Source: CAYYYG01 sp964476135 (GTDB lineage: Bacteria; Patescibacteriota; Microgenomatia; UBA1406; GWC2-37-13). From it: a stretch of DNA of 64,000 bases. The DNA is taken from positions 32,525-96,524 of the forward strand of contig CAYYYG010000001.1 in assembly GCA_964476135.1 (NCBI GenBank), in the 5' to 3' direction. Positions within the stretch are counted from its first letter, which is position 1. Each line of letters begins with the position of its first letter. Under the pieces are notes generated by a model. It saw only the letters and a list, made by a program, of their open reading frames with translations, was not told the DNA's origin and searched no databases. Below are positions 25,486 through 34,441 of the stretch, one piece after another. A program made the position numbers and the translations under genes.

Positions 25486-27843
25486 TCAGAGCCGTGCGCG
25501 TTGACTGATTTCCGCCTCCACGAGGTCCCGTGGACGCCCGAATTTCAACCGAGAGAGTTGTATTACTGCCTGAGCAATCTTTTCGTTAGCTTCCGCCTTT
25601 GCTTTGCTCATATCTTTTGTTACATCCACAGAAAACGGCGGCACGGGTTCGTTTTTAACGATTGTTTTCATATAAACATGGAATCGTTCGATGTTTATAA
25701 GATCGGATTCGCCAAACACAGGCTGGAATTCGCGCTGCAGATAAGAAGCATCAGAAACGCCCACCCGGAACGAAATCATGGTGCCAACGTTACCGAAAAT
25801 TGCGTTTTTGACTTCCTCATCCATTTGTCCGATAAACTGATTTGCGACCGTCAGATTCAATCTATATTTACGGGCCTCGGATAGAATAGTGGCAAAATCC
25901 GGGGTTGCGAAATTCTGGAACTCATCCACATAAAGGAAAAAATCACGTCTTTGCGGCTCCGGTATTTCCTGCCGGCTCATGGCGGCAACGAGAATCTTCG
26001 GTATAAGCACAAGTCCGAGGAAGCTTGAATTTTCTTCTCCGAGTTTTCCTTTAGAAAGGTTAATAAGGAGTATTTTTCCCTCATCCATCACGTTGCGGAA
26101 GTTGAAAGCGGATTTTGATTGTCCGATAATATTGCGCATGGTTTTATTGGTTACGAAGCGGCCGAACTTGGAAACGATATAGTCTAGAACTTCGGACTTG
26201 TGAAAGTCAGAGGTTTGTGCGATCTGATCGGTCCAGTAGCGGCGGACGATCGGATCTTGTACTTTGGGCAGAAGTTCTTGCACGTATTTTTGATCGGTAA
26301 GTATGCGGACTATTTCGATAAACGTACTGCCCGGCTCCGACATAACTGTAAGCATTGCGTTTCGCACCGCATGTTCAAATCGAGGACCGATGATGCCGGT
26401 GCGCTGCGGATCGTACAACTTATACATAAGATTGATGATCGCGGTGGTCATGAAATGTTTCTGTTCTTCGTTATATGCTTCAAGTAGGTTAAGACCCATT
26501 GGCCTTTCGGTGTCCGAGGGATCGAAATATATTACATCTTCCGCTCTTTGTGGCGGTATATATCGCAGCGTTTCGTCGATAAGATCTCCATGGGGGTCGA
26601 TGACACAGACCCCATGTCCGCTTTTTATGTCCTGTTTAATCATCTCAATTAAAAGCTGAGATTTTCCGGTACCGGTTTTTCCAATGATGTAAACATGTCT
26701 TCTTCGGTCTTCGTAATCTATATATACTGGACGTTTTATGCCGCGGTGATAACCAAATCCCATATAGGTTCCACCCGCCTGCGGCACTTCCGAAGGTACC
26801 GGTCCTGTTTTTGCTTTCAACCACTGTATGTGAGGTGTCTCGACAGTTTTGTTTGGGAAGTGGAAAAGCGAGGCAAGTTCTTCACTCGAAAACATCGAAG
26901 TGGTGTTATAAAACGGCGGCTGGAATATCGGAAAAAATTTATATATAAAATTAGTCATGAATCCGCCCTTAACAAGCATGCGTCCTTTTTTCAGTTTATT
27001 CTGGTCGGCGCTGAATTGACCATAGGCGGAAATCATGTTGCGAAGATGAATGTTGGCCATGTCTTGCGTTTGCGCTGTTACAACAAGCCTGAGGACCGCT
27101 TCAAAACTGGGTTTCGAACATTTGTCCTCGATTTTTTCCAGTGCTTTCGGATCGGTTTTGAAGGTGGCTTTCTCCGGATTAGCCTCAGTTTTTTTGGTTG
27201 CCGCCACATAAGACTTGCCAGCGCTTTTCCATTTGGCAGGCGCTGCTCTTATTAGCAGTTGTATTATTGCGCCTTCGCCGTCATTCATTTTAGATAATGC
27301 CGATGTGATACCAGCGAGTGAGTCGGTCGGCAAATCCTTAAAAACGCGTATCGGCATGTAGGGGACCTCTTTTTGTACCAGAAAAGCATAGGCGACTTTT
27401 CCGTTTTCGGTGAATATGTTAGGCTCTTCGACTTTTTTTATATCCGCTGATGGGTAATATGCGTAGATTGTTTTTTCAACCAAATCTATTAATCGAGCGG
27501 GGGCAGAGACATAAAACCTTATATCGGCCCGACGGCCAACAATTTCAAATGCCAGCACATCCTCAAGATCGGTGAGCGAAGAGAGCCAGCCGGATTTTTG
27601 TATCGAACTTAAGGCGGCAAACATTTGTTCGGCTGCGTCTATTTTTATTTCATTGTCTTTTGGCATTTTTACCTCCAGGGTAACCATTTCCAAGGAAATT
27701 TCTTCCCGTTTTTTCAGACGGTTGTAAATAATCAAAAAATACAGGATCGCACCGGTTATTCCGGCTGAGACAAGTATGGCTATCAGAATGATTAAGGCAC
27801 GAAAGAGACCGTTTGTCAGCTCGCTGAGGGTGAAGACGTCCAT
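25486..27843 (-). CDS. Type IV secretion-type DNA-binding ATPase (VirD4/TraG/HerA-like)
   Basis: The 785-residue protein has an N-terminal membrane helix (about 15-42), a beta-rich region (about 45-330) and a RecA-like motor with GKTGTGKSQLLIEM near residue 390 and VCVIDPHGDLID, then FFLYVDEFQNFATPDF as Walker B. This domain set is that of T4SS coupling ATPases with a DUF87-like core. Other VirB genes are missing, so it may work with the pilus for DNA handling. A TATAAT box (27855-27850) ends 6 nt before the ATG, predicting a leaderless message despite the regulator gene just upstream. Confidence 0.88.
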   Translation of the reverse strand: MDVFTLSELTNGLFRALIILIAILVSAGITGAILYFLIIYNRLKKREEISLEMVTLEVKMPKDNEIKIDAAEQMFAALSSIQKSGWLSSLTDLEDVLAFEIVGRRADIRFYVSAPARLIDLVEKTIYAYYPSADIKKVEEPNIFTENGKVAYAFLVQKEVPYMPIRVFKDLPTDSLAGITSALSKMNDGEGAIIQLLIRAAPAKWKSAGKSYVAATKKTEANPEKATFKTDPKALEKIEDKCSKPSFEAVLRLVVTAQTQDMANIHLRNMISAYGQFSADQNKLKKGRMLVKGGFMTNFIYKFFPIFQPPFYNTTSMFSSEELASLFHFPNKTVETPHIQWLKAKTGPVPSEVPQAGGTYMGFGYHRGIKRPVYIDYEDRRRHVYIIGKTGTGKSQLLIEMIKQDIKSGHGVCVIDPHGDLIDETLRYIPPQRAEDVIYFDPSDTERPMGLNLLEAYNEEQKHFMTTAIINLMYKLYDPQRTGIIGPRFEHAVRNAMLTVMSEPGSTFIEIVRILTDQKYVQELLPKVQDPIVRRYWTDQIAQTSDFHKSEVLDYIVSKFGRFVTNKTMRNIIGQSKSAFNFRNVMDEGKILLINLSKGKLGEENSSFLGLVLIPKILVAAMSRQEIPEPQRRDFFLYVDEFQNFATPDFATILSEARKYRLNLTVANQFIGQMDEEVKNAIFGNVGTMISFRVGVSDASYLQREFQPVFGESDLINIERFHVYMKTIVKNEPVPPFSVDVTKDMSKAKAEANEKIAQAVIQLSRLKFGRPRDLVEAEISQRARL

Positions 27844-27849
27844 ATTTTC

Positions 27850-27855
27850 ATTATA
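27850..27855 (-). promoter_or_regulatory. -10 box of the T4SS ATPase gene (leaderless)
   Basis: TATAAT with its last base at 27850 predicts a transcript start at 27843, the A of the ATG. No clear -35 is visible. Confidence 0.5.
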
Positions 27856-28225
27856 CTTGATTGTTCTTAAGATTTTGTTTCACAGCGACTATGAATTCGG
27901 ATGGCGATAGAGCGCTTTTGAGTAGACAAGTGCATTGAAATTTTTTTGTCGCAGCTGTAACCGTTTCATCCTCAAGATTGGTTAGAAAAACAATTTTTTG
28001 TTTTGTTTTATTTTCGTTAAGTTTGTTGGCGACGTCTATTCCGGTCATTTCGGGCATATTCACATCCAGCAAGGTTAGATCGAATGTTTTTTCTGACAAG
28101 ATTTTTAATGCAGCGCGGCCATCGGATACTGTTTCCACCAGAAATCCGGCGTCGGTCAGGATATCACGATAGAGATCACGCAAGAATTCATCGTCTTCCG
28201 CCAGTAAGATTTTTTGTTTGTCCAT
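27851..28225 (-). CDS. Single-domain response regulator
   Basis: The receiver domain of about 124 residues has KILLAEDDEFLRDL at the start, LTLLDVNMPEMTG with the phospho-accepting Asp, the switch Thr in VFLTNLED, and the conserved Lys in CLLKSALSP. No output domain follows. The ATG at 28225 is chosen because an extended -10, TGC-TATACT (28240-28232), ends 6 nt before it; the longer reading from 28294 would run across a terminator. It lies between the pilin and ATPase genes. Confidence 0.88.
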   Translation of the reverse strand: MDKQKILLAEDDEFLRDLYRDILTDAGFLVETVSDGRAALKILSEKTFDLTLLDVNMPEMTGIDVANKLNENKTKQKIVFLTNLEDETVTAATKKFQCTCLLKSALSPSEFIVAVKQNLKNNQV

Positions 28226-28231
28226 CTTAAA

Positions 28232-28240
28232 AGTATAGCA
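28232..28240 (-). promoter_or_regulatory. Extended -10 promoter of the response regulator (leaderless)
   Basis: TGC followed by TATACT (28237-28232) is an extended -10. The predicted start is exactly the A of the ATG at 28225. It begins right after the pilin terminator. Confidence 0.6.
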
Positions 28241-28247
28241 AAAAAAA

Positions 28248-28275
28248 TCCCGTCCCTCGAACGTGAGGGACGGGA
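28248..28275 (-). terminator. Terminator after the major pilin gene
   Basis: TCCCGTCCCTC (28248-28258) and its complement (28265-28275) form a perfect 11-bp GC-rich stem with a 6-nt loop, followed on the minus strand by eight T. This is among the strongest terminators in the window and suits a highly expressed pilin. Confidence 0.9.
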
Positions 28276-28297
28276 CAAAAAATTTCACAAACAATTT

Positions 28298-28759
28298 TTA
28301 TCTTGTTACTTCGATCGTTGCGCTTAATTCAGCGTTTGGCGCGGATACCGTAATTCTGTTATCAGACGCACTCCTGACAACCTGATAGTCAGTATCGTAA
28401 GCTGCGGCACAGCCAGCTTCGGCGATCGGTGTTCCGTTGTTGGTAAGCGGGTCAACCGGAAGCGCAGCAATATATTCGGTGACTAAGTCGGCACATAAAT
28501 CGGCACCGGTGTCACTTATATTTTGCGCGGTTGTTGTGATTGAGCCTCCGCCTGGTAAGGTTCCTCTATTGTCTGCTTGGAACTGGTTGATGGCATTAAG
28601 AATGGCGTTTACGTCGCTTGATCTTTTGGTGTTATTTGACTGTGAGAATTGCCTCGCTGGATTTATGGCAACGAGTGTGATTGCCAATAATACGGCTAAT
28701 ATGCCGATTACGACAAGAAGTTCAATGAGGGTGAAACCTCGTGAAACGATTTTTTTCAT
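28298..28759 (-). CDS. pilA: Type IV major pilin-like protein
   Basis: The 153-residue protein has a type III signal peptide: a short basic leader (MKKIVSRG), cleavage before F, Glu at +5 (FTLIELLVVIGILAVLLAI) and a long hydrophobic helix. The globular part has two Cys pairs that may form a pilin disulfide loop. It ends before a strong terminator and has its own upstream promoter region (TTGACT repeats at about 28810-28820), which suggests it is the main pilin subunit. Confidence 0.88.
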   Translation of the reverse strand: MKKIVSRGFTLIELLVVIGILAVLLAITLVAINPARQFSQSNNTKRSSDVNAILNAINQFQADNRGTLPGGGSITTTAQNISDTGADLCADLVTEYIAALPVDPLTNNGTPIAEAGCAAAYDTDYQVVRSASDNRITVSAPNAELSATIEVTR

Positions 28760-28843
28760 ATAAAATGAAAGAATTTAATAACTATTAATATCAGACTATA
28801 TAAGAACTTAGTCAAAGTCAAGGGCATCGACCGGGTTCTGAAA

Positions 28844-29929
28844 TTATCGTGAACCAATCGTGATGATCACATCGTATTCCGATTTCTGCGTTTCCTGGGC
28901 TGACACATCTGCGCCTGTCTGTTTAATCAGAGTGGTAATGAAGGTCCGTACATGTTCCGGAATTTTTTTTGCATAAATTATTAGAGTGCGTTCACTTACT
29001 CTTGTTGAGGCATTTCCTGTAGTGACGTTGTCGAAGCCCGCATCGTTGAGTATTTTTTTTGTTTTTTCGGCTGATCCGGGCACGCCCGAACCGTTTAGTA
29101 CCTGAATTGAGGTGGTTCCGTATTCGCTTATTATCATGGCAGACGGCGTACTTACCGGCTGAGTAGGTTCGATCGTCGGTGTTGGAGTAAATGAAGGTAG
29201 TACCTTTGGACGGTTTTCGGCCTTGGCGACATATGATTTCTGCTGATTCTGTTGCGAAAGATAAAGCGCTACAAGCACAATAACCAATACCGCAAAAACA
29301 GGTAAGAGGACCGGCAGTGTGGATTTTTTCTTTTTTGGCTCAACTATAAGTAATTGTTCCGACTCCGATATTATTGGTGCCGGCTGATCTAAAAAATTAT
29401 CGGAAGCCTTTATGGAGTCTATCCAAGAAAATATTATCTTTGCCTGATTTGTATTAAGTGTTGATTCTGAAGTCAGGTCTTTCGCAAAAAAATTTTGGTG
29501 AGTGACCGCCGACACCGTGTGCTGTAAAGAGATGAGAATGGCGCGGATATTGTCGAAATAATTCTTATTAACAGCAAGTATGATTGTTTCTTTAGGGGTC
29601 TTTATGGTTTTACTCGACACTTTTTCAAAAGGTACGTTTTTCAAATATTCTTCTTTTTCCTTTTCTTGTTCTTCCGGCGTTTTTCCAGTTAAAGTTTTTG
29701 AAAATATTACGGAGCGGCCAAGAATTATGAGACAGTGTGTGGGGAGGATTTTTTCTTTTTCAAATGTCGCAATAAGACTCGTCTTTAGTTTTTCCTCATC
29801 TATGATTTCCATGTCCCGCACCACCTCATCAGTAAAAGATATATGAATAATCTCAGGTTTCTGGGTAGTTGCAAACTCGATACTATTATTATGTAGATAT
29901 GCGATCCCCTTATATTTAATAGTTGTCAT
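28844..29929 (-). CDS. Pilus-operon membrane protein with LytR_C domain
   Basis: The 361-residue protein has a soluble N-terminal part of about 200 residues, one membrane helix (about 208-226), a Pro/Thr linker and a C-terminal LytR_C domain (TTSIQVLNGSGVPGSAEKT, then ERTLIIYAKK). In pilus operons this place is normally taken by PilM-PilN-PilO. The N-terminal half could be a remote PilM/PilN-like part; that is inference. The LytR_C end would face the cell wall. It follows the minor pilin genes on the same strand. Confidence 0.75.
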   Translation of the reverse strand: MTTIKYKGIAYLHNNSIEFATTQKPEIIHISFTDEVVRDMEIIDEEKLKTSLIATFEKEKILPTHCLIILGRSVIFSKTLTGKTPEEQEKEKEEYLKNVPFEKVSSKTIKTPKETIILAVNKNYFDNIRAILISLQHTVSAVTHQNFFAKDLTSESTLNTNQAKIIFSWIDSIKASDNFLDQPAPIISESEQLLIVEPKKKKSTLPVLLPVFAVLVIVLVALYLSQQNQQKSYVAKAENRPKVLPSFTPTPTIEPTQPVSTPSAMIISEYGTTSIQVLNGSGVPGSAEKTKKILNDAGFDNVTTGNASTRVSERTLIIYAKKIPEHVRTFITTLIKQTGADVSAQETQKSEYDVIITIGSR

Positions 29930-29930
29930 A

Positions 29931-30326
29931 TTAAAAAATCTCTTTCCATGATGTAACAGTCAGTATATTATTTACATCGGATGCGACTACTTGTATTTTT
30001 CGAACATAATCACCATTTTTTCCTGCCGAAACGATTGTTTTTGGGTTGGTGCCCGTTACTGTAATCGTCGCTGTTGCGCCGTTAATGTTCATTGTTTCAC
30101 CGGTATACGTCGGGTCTCTAAGCAACCTTATCATTGCATTTTCCGCGCCGCTTTCGGCAACTTGCCTTGCGATTATTCCTTCCTGAAACGCGCTTGTGGA
30201 CCTTGAGCTTGTTATCATTAGTATTGTACCAGCTGCTGTCACCGTCAACCCGATTATCATAAAAATAAGTAATGTGACCACCGCCTGTCCCCCGGCTAAA
30301 GTTTTTTTTTCAGACACGGACTCCAT
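29931..30326 (-). CDS. Minor pilin-assembly protein, PilX-like
   Basis: This protein of about 131 residues has a Gly-Gly-containing N-terminus (AGGQAVVTLLIFMIIGL), a hydrophobic helix of 25 or so residues and an RQVAESGAENAMIRLL segment. The last is typical of PilX/PilW-like pilus assembly proteins. The ATG at 30326 is preferred over one at 30341. The order GspH, large pseudopilin, PilW-like, PilX-like matches minor-pilin cassettes. Confidence 0.7.
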   Translation of the reverse strand: MESVSEKKTLAGGQAVVTLLIFMIIGLTVTAAGTILMITSSRSTSAFQEGIIARQVAESGAENAMIRLLRDPTYTGETMNINGATATITVTGTNPKTIVSAGKNGDYVRKIQVVASDVNNILTVTSWKEIF

Positions 30327-30359
30327 AATATTATTATACATATTTAGTTGATACCAGGA

Positions 30360-30857
30360 TCAACGCAGACCAATAGTAGTTGAAACCGACTTGGACTCGG
30401 TTCCTGTTTTATCAGATTGTCTGCTTGTAATCGTATATTCTATGCTTATGGTATCGGTATCACTACTGCTGCCTAATCGTGTAAATCTAAGGTTTGATAT
30501 GAAGGTATTGAAGCCGTTTAGGTTATTGGTTCCGCTGGAGTTTGTTAGTTGTAAGTCTCCGTTACTTAGTGCGTATGTGTTGGTGACTCCGTCGATGGAT
30601 AATTCTAGTGATGTAGAGTTTAGTCCGGCAGCGGAAGGTATGCCGATGCTGTCTGCACGCTGAATATCATACATAAATTTTGCAAGTACATAGGTGTTGT
30701 CCTGAGATATGCTCGAACTTATCTCCGCGTCGGTGCGCGAGCCGGTTATAGAAGTAAAAATTTCCGTAAGAACAGTCAAAAAAATACCCATTATCGCCAT
30801 GTATAAAATAAGCTCGACTATCGTAAACCCCGACTTTTTATTTACCCGTTTTTTCAT
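30360..30857 (-). CDS. Prepilin-type minor pilin (PilW/GspJ-like)
   Basis: The 165-residue protein has a prepilin peptide (KKSG, then FTIVELILYMAIMGIFLTVL) with cleavage before F and Glu at +5. The C-terminal globular part is beta-rich. It lies 2 nt after the large pseudopilin gene in the same operon. Confidence 0.85.
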   Translation of the reverse strand: MKKRVNKKSGFTIVELILYMAIMGIFLTVLTEIFTSITGSRTDAEISSSISQDNTYVLAKFMYDIQRADSIGIPSAAGLNSTSLELSIDGVTNTYALSNGDLQLTNSSGTNNLNGFNTFISNLRFTRLGSSSDTDTISIEYTITSRQSDKTGTESKSVSTTIGLR

Positions 30858-30859
30858 GA

Positions 30860-33800
30860 TTATGGCGAATAATTAACTGTTACGTCATAAAGTATTGGTG
30901 TCGTGTTGAAATCAGTAGTTGAAAATAAGGCTTTATAGCGCATACATTGGGCGGGGTTTTCGAATCCGGAATCATCATCATTAAGATGTATAACTCCGCC
31001 GGTTGATCCAAAGTATGAACCCGATGTGCCGTCGGGCCCAACATATGTGTAGCTCGCTCCGGTACAGCTGCCGGATACTTGATCGGCAAGCGCAATCTGG
31101 AACTGTATCGATGTGTTGGTGGGTATGAGTGTTGTTGCCGAGATACGGTTGAATGCGGTCGGGTAGCCAGGGGTGAAAATTGCCGACTCAAGCGTACCGG
31201 AATCGAAATATCTTCCGTCCGGACCTCCTTGAATTATTTTTAGTTCGTTGCTGTTTGTGTTGGCTACCATATATACGAAGTTATCGCTGTCGGCTTCGGA
31301 AACAGATGTCAGATCGTTGAAGCCGCTGTCAAAGTCAATGCCGCTGCAGTATGTCGGAGAGGCCTCTGTTGTTATATCTATAACCTGATACTCCTGCGGA
31401 TTGCTGCCGTCGGCCGGATACCCATCCTTACCTACCAGAACAGCCCTTTGTCCATTAAGGACGGTTAGCGATCTTCGCGGAAACATCTGTATTTGTGTCG
31501 AATCACCCGAATAATAACCGCTGGTTGCCCCTGTGCTCGATGTTCCGGAAAGAAAAGCGATACTGCTTTTATTTGAAGTATTTAGTACATAAAACTGTCT
31601 GCTATCTGGCTGTCCGTTACTGTTACCGTCGATTCCGCCGTTTGAGGAGATGTACGCACGCGATCCGTCAGATTTCGCATATACTGAGTTCGCTGCTTCC
31701 TCGGTGTTTGACTGCGAATTGAAATCTAATGACCCAGTTAATTTCCAACCGCTTGCTCCCCCGGAAATTCTGCCACAGCTGCTGCCCGTCATCGAGCTTC
31801 CGCCTGTTGGAGGCGAGGTAACATCGGCGATCTCGAACTCCGGATTCGTTCCTGCGCCAACCGCAACATATATATATGTATTCCCGCCCACTGAAACGGG
31901 GTAAATATCATTGGTCGCATATAACTCAATATTTCCGCCATCCGAACAGTCTGAGTGTGTGGGGGTGCTGGTATCGCCCCAGGTTGTCCCAGATTGTCCG
32001 GATGAATATTTTTTATTTTGGCCGGAACCCGGCAGACAGTCATATCCATCAAGCTGAATCCGGCAGCCGATACCATTAAGCCCGTCACTTGATGATTTCG
32101 AGTCAATATCGCTCAAGTCGAAAGCGTATAGGTAGCCGCCTGATGAAACATATCCTCTTGTCCCCTCTGTTGTTATCGATGTTGCTCCGTAATCAAATGG
32201 CGCTTGGTCATTGGGTCCGGGAGGCTGTAGGGTGGGAGTGGGTGTTGGCGTTGCGGTTGGCGCGGGAGTAGGTGTATCGGTCGGTGTTAGGCCGCTGTAG
32301 TAAACTTTTACTGGCGCCCAGTCGAGTGAAAAGTCGCGGTTATTATTCGAGGCGACGCTAATTACTCTCAGTCGGAAATTGGCGTTGGTGAAATGGGTAG
32401 AGCCGTTCCATACCTGTCCCCAAGTATCAGCCGGTCCTCCAAGCGTGTATGTCGCCGTACTTGTCGTTAATGTCCCCGTTGACTGGGCCGATGTCCAGCT
32501 GCTGCCGCCGTCCCAAGAAAGTTGGGCGCATAGCTTTGGCGAACCCGAAGTACTATCGGCTCTTGCGTCGAATCTAACTTCTATGCCATCAATAGAAGCT
32601 CCGACCGGAATGGAAATGCCATAGTTGTAATAGATATGTTTGTCCTTGCCGGAATTGGTGCAGCTTGTGCTTGTGCCCGTGCCGCTGTTTGAATCCGTTG
32701 CGACCGAAGAGTCGGATGCGTATGCATTTGAAGGTGATGTTTGAAATCCGTTATTGTCTCCTCCCGAGTCGGCGGTATTAGCCGAAGGGTTTAAGTAACC
32801 GGTATTGGGGATTGCAGACGTTGGGGTGGGAGTCGGTGTTGGCGTCGCTCCGGAAGACGAGGCTCGTCCGTATATTGAGGTATTATAGTAGGTCCAGTAT
32901 CTATATATTTTATTGGTCGAGTCTTGATAAGCATCGCCGCTGCCGTTGTTGATTTGAACCACCACAACTTCTTTGTCGGGCAGGTTTGTCGCAAGCAGTG
33001 CGTATAATTTCCCAGAAGGAGACTTATAATATTTCACGTCGTTGGTTTTGAAATTATTATCGATGCCTATTCCGCTTGGAACTAGCTCCGGGGCACTGTA
33101 TTTGCTTGCATCAAGCGTAAAGGTGCCTTTCAAAGTAGATACAGGCGGATCGGTATTGGCACTCACATTAACATAGGCCAGCTTGGCGGAGCTTGTTGTG
33201 TACGGCGCGATCGCGACGAAAACATCGTTTGGAGTTGTTATTGTCGCGCTTGCTGTTGCTGCTACCGCAACCGGAGGGCCGTCCGGAAGATCGATGGTTG
33301 AGCTTGCAAACGAAGGCGAGCACCACTTCGCTTTGTTGTTGTCCGATAACTGCACTTCACCTCCTGCAGTATTTGTGGTTGTGAGCTGTATTAACGAATC
33401 ACCGTCGAAATCTGATTTTGTAGTTTGCAGATAAGTTACGTTGTCTTTATAGCGGGTAATATAGAGAGTTGAGGTTACTGATGACGTGCGCGGCTGTGTC
33501 CAGTTTATAGTAATTGTTGCCTTTTTGGTTGAAGGATCGACTGAGCCGCCGCTCGTCACTATCGCACCGCTTGAATCACGCTCCACATTACTTATTGTGA
33601 CCGAGCGTGTGAAATCACCGACTGTATCTGGTCCGGCAACAAGAGTCCAATTGCTCCCGCTTATCACCGGATGGAAGGTGCCGTTCACCGCAAAGGTGGA
33701 CCAGCCGTTATCGCGGACACGTCTGACGGTGTCTTCGGTTTCCTTAAGCAGCGTCACCGCCTCCGAACGCTGATTTTGTTGCGCTTTTCCTTCACGGGAA

Positions 33801-33898
33801 GCGACCATTCCTGTAAGCAGTGCAGGCAGGATCACCGCAGCAAGCGCTACTGCCAAAAGCAGTTCGACAAGTGACTGTCCGCTTTTTTTGATAATCAT
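30860..33898 (-). CDS. Very large pseudopilin with C-terminal adhesin-like modules
   Basis: The 1012-residue protein starts with a prepilin peptide (KKSG, then QSLVELLLAVALAAVILPALL) with Gln at +1 and Glu at +5. A normal minor-pilin domain covers about 20-150. Beyond it are three large beta-rich regions separated by PT-repeat linkers at about 351-364 and 538-560. The last region (about 565-900) has repeated folds with YLYAFDLSDI and FYVLNTSNKS, which look like beta-propeller blades. The size suits a tip adhesin carried by the pilus. It lies between two other minor pilins, 2 nt from each. Confidence 0.85.
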   Translation of the reverse strand: MIIKKSGQSLVELLLAVALAAVILPALLTGMVASREGKAQQNQRSEAVTLLKETEDTVRRVRDNGWSTFAVNGTFHPVISGSNWTLVAGPDTVGDFTRSVTISNVERDSSGAIVTSGGSVDPSTKKATITINWTQPRTSSVTSTLYITRYKDNVTYLQTTKSDFDGDSLIQLTTTNTAGGEVQLSDNNKAKWCSPSFASSTIDLPDGPPVAVAATASATITTPNDVFVAIAPYTTSSAKLAYVNVSANTDPPVSTLKGTFTLDASKYSAPELVPSGIGIDNNFKTNDVKYYKSPSGKLYALLATNLPDKEVVVVQINNGSGDAYQDSTNKIYRYWTYYNTSIYGRASSSGATPTPTPTPTSAIPNTGYLNPSANTADSGGDNNGFQTSPSNAYASDSSVATDSNSGTGTSTSCTNSGKDKHIYYNYGISIPVGASIDGIEVRFDARADSTSGSPKLCAQLSWDGGSSWTSAQSTGTLTTSTATYTLGGPADTWGQVWNGSTHFTNANFRLRVISVASNNNRDFSLDWAPVKVYYSGLTPTDTPTPAPTATPTPTPTLQPPGPNDQAPFDYGATSITTEGTRGYVSSGGYLYAFDLSDIDSKSSSDGLNGIGCRIQLDGYDCLPGSGQNKKYSSGQSGTTWGDTSTPTHSDCSDGGNIELYATNDIYPVSVGGNTYIYVAVGAGTNPEFEIADVTSPPTGGSSMTGSSCGRISGGASGWKLTGSLDFNSQSNTEEAANSVYAKSDGSRAYISSNGGIDGNSNGQPDSRQFYVLNTSNKSSIAFLSGTSSTGATSGYYSGDSTQIQMFPRRSLTVLNGQRAVLVGKDGYPADGSNPQEYQVIDITTEASPTYCSGIDFDSGFNDLTSVSEADSDNFVYMVANTNSNELKIIQGGPDGRYFDSGTLESAIFTPGYPTAFNRISATTLIPTNTSIQFQIALADQVSGSCTGASYTYVGPDGTSGSYFGSTGGVIHLNDDDSGFENPAQCMRYKALFSTTDFNTTPILYDVTVNYSP

Positions 33899-33899
33899 C

Positions 33900-34382
33900 T
33901 TAGTTTACAGAAATGATCGTTCCATAACGGTTAAAACTTATTGTTTTTTGTTCGGTTGTGAGTGAGTTTCTGATAACTACAGTGTTTGAGCCCGCCGTGA
34001 ACCCATTGATTTCGCCGCTTACACCATTGAAAACTATAGTACTTTGTGAAAAAGCAATCGTTCCAAACTCTACGTTGTCCTCGAGCATAATTACTACATT
34101 ATCTAAGCTTGAAGGTGAGTATGATAAACCGTGAAAAAGAGTATATCTGTCGGTTTCAAAATATATGCCATATCTGTCATGATCGGCCCGGCCTTCCGTA
34201 TCCCCGATCATCGCCTTCAGTTGTTGTTTTTTAATATCGGCAATGACGGTATCAACAGTGGTTGTAAGGTACGTTTTGTGCTGAATGGTTGTAAGATTGA
34301 TTGTAGCAATGCCGAGTATAGTTGTTAAGATACCAAGCACAACTGCCAATTCAACCACGGTGAATCCTTTTTTGCGGAACAT
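33900..34382 (-). CDS. Prepilin-type minor pilin (GspH/FimT-like), first gene of pilin cassette
   Basis: The 160-residue protein has the prepilin peptide KKG, then FTVVELAVVLGILTTILGIA. The following domain resembles GspH/FimT, which starts pilus assembly. A TATAAA box (34394-34389) ends 6 nt before the ATG, so the minor-pilin operon seems to start as a leaderless message here. Confidence 0.85.
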   Translation of the reverse strand: MFRKKGFTVVELAVVLGILTTILGIATINLTTIQHKTYLTTTVDTVIADIKKQQLKAMIGDTEGRADHDRYGIYFETDRYTLFHGLSYSPSSLDNVVIMLEDNVEFGTIAFSQSTIVFNGVSGEINGFTAGSNTVVIRNSLTTEQKTISFNRYGTIISVN

Positions 34383-34388
34383 ACTTTA

Positions 34389-34394
34389 TTTATA
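34389..34394 (-). promoter_or_regulatory. -10 box of the minor-pilin operon (leaderless)
   Basis: TATAAA with its last base at 34389 places transcription start at 34382, the A of the GspH-like ATG. The -35 is not clear. Confidence 0.45.
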
Positions 34395-34441
34395 TCATTT
34401 ATAAGAAAATAATGACCGACCAAGAGTAGAATAGATTCTAT

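Noticed and set aside
32228..32840. Repeated short runs resembling a repeat array
   Set aside because: They encode the Pro-Thr linkers of the large pseudopilin; the spacing is not that of a CRISPR array and no cas gene is present.
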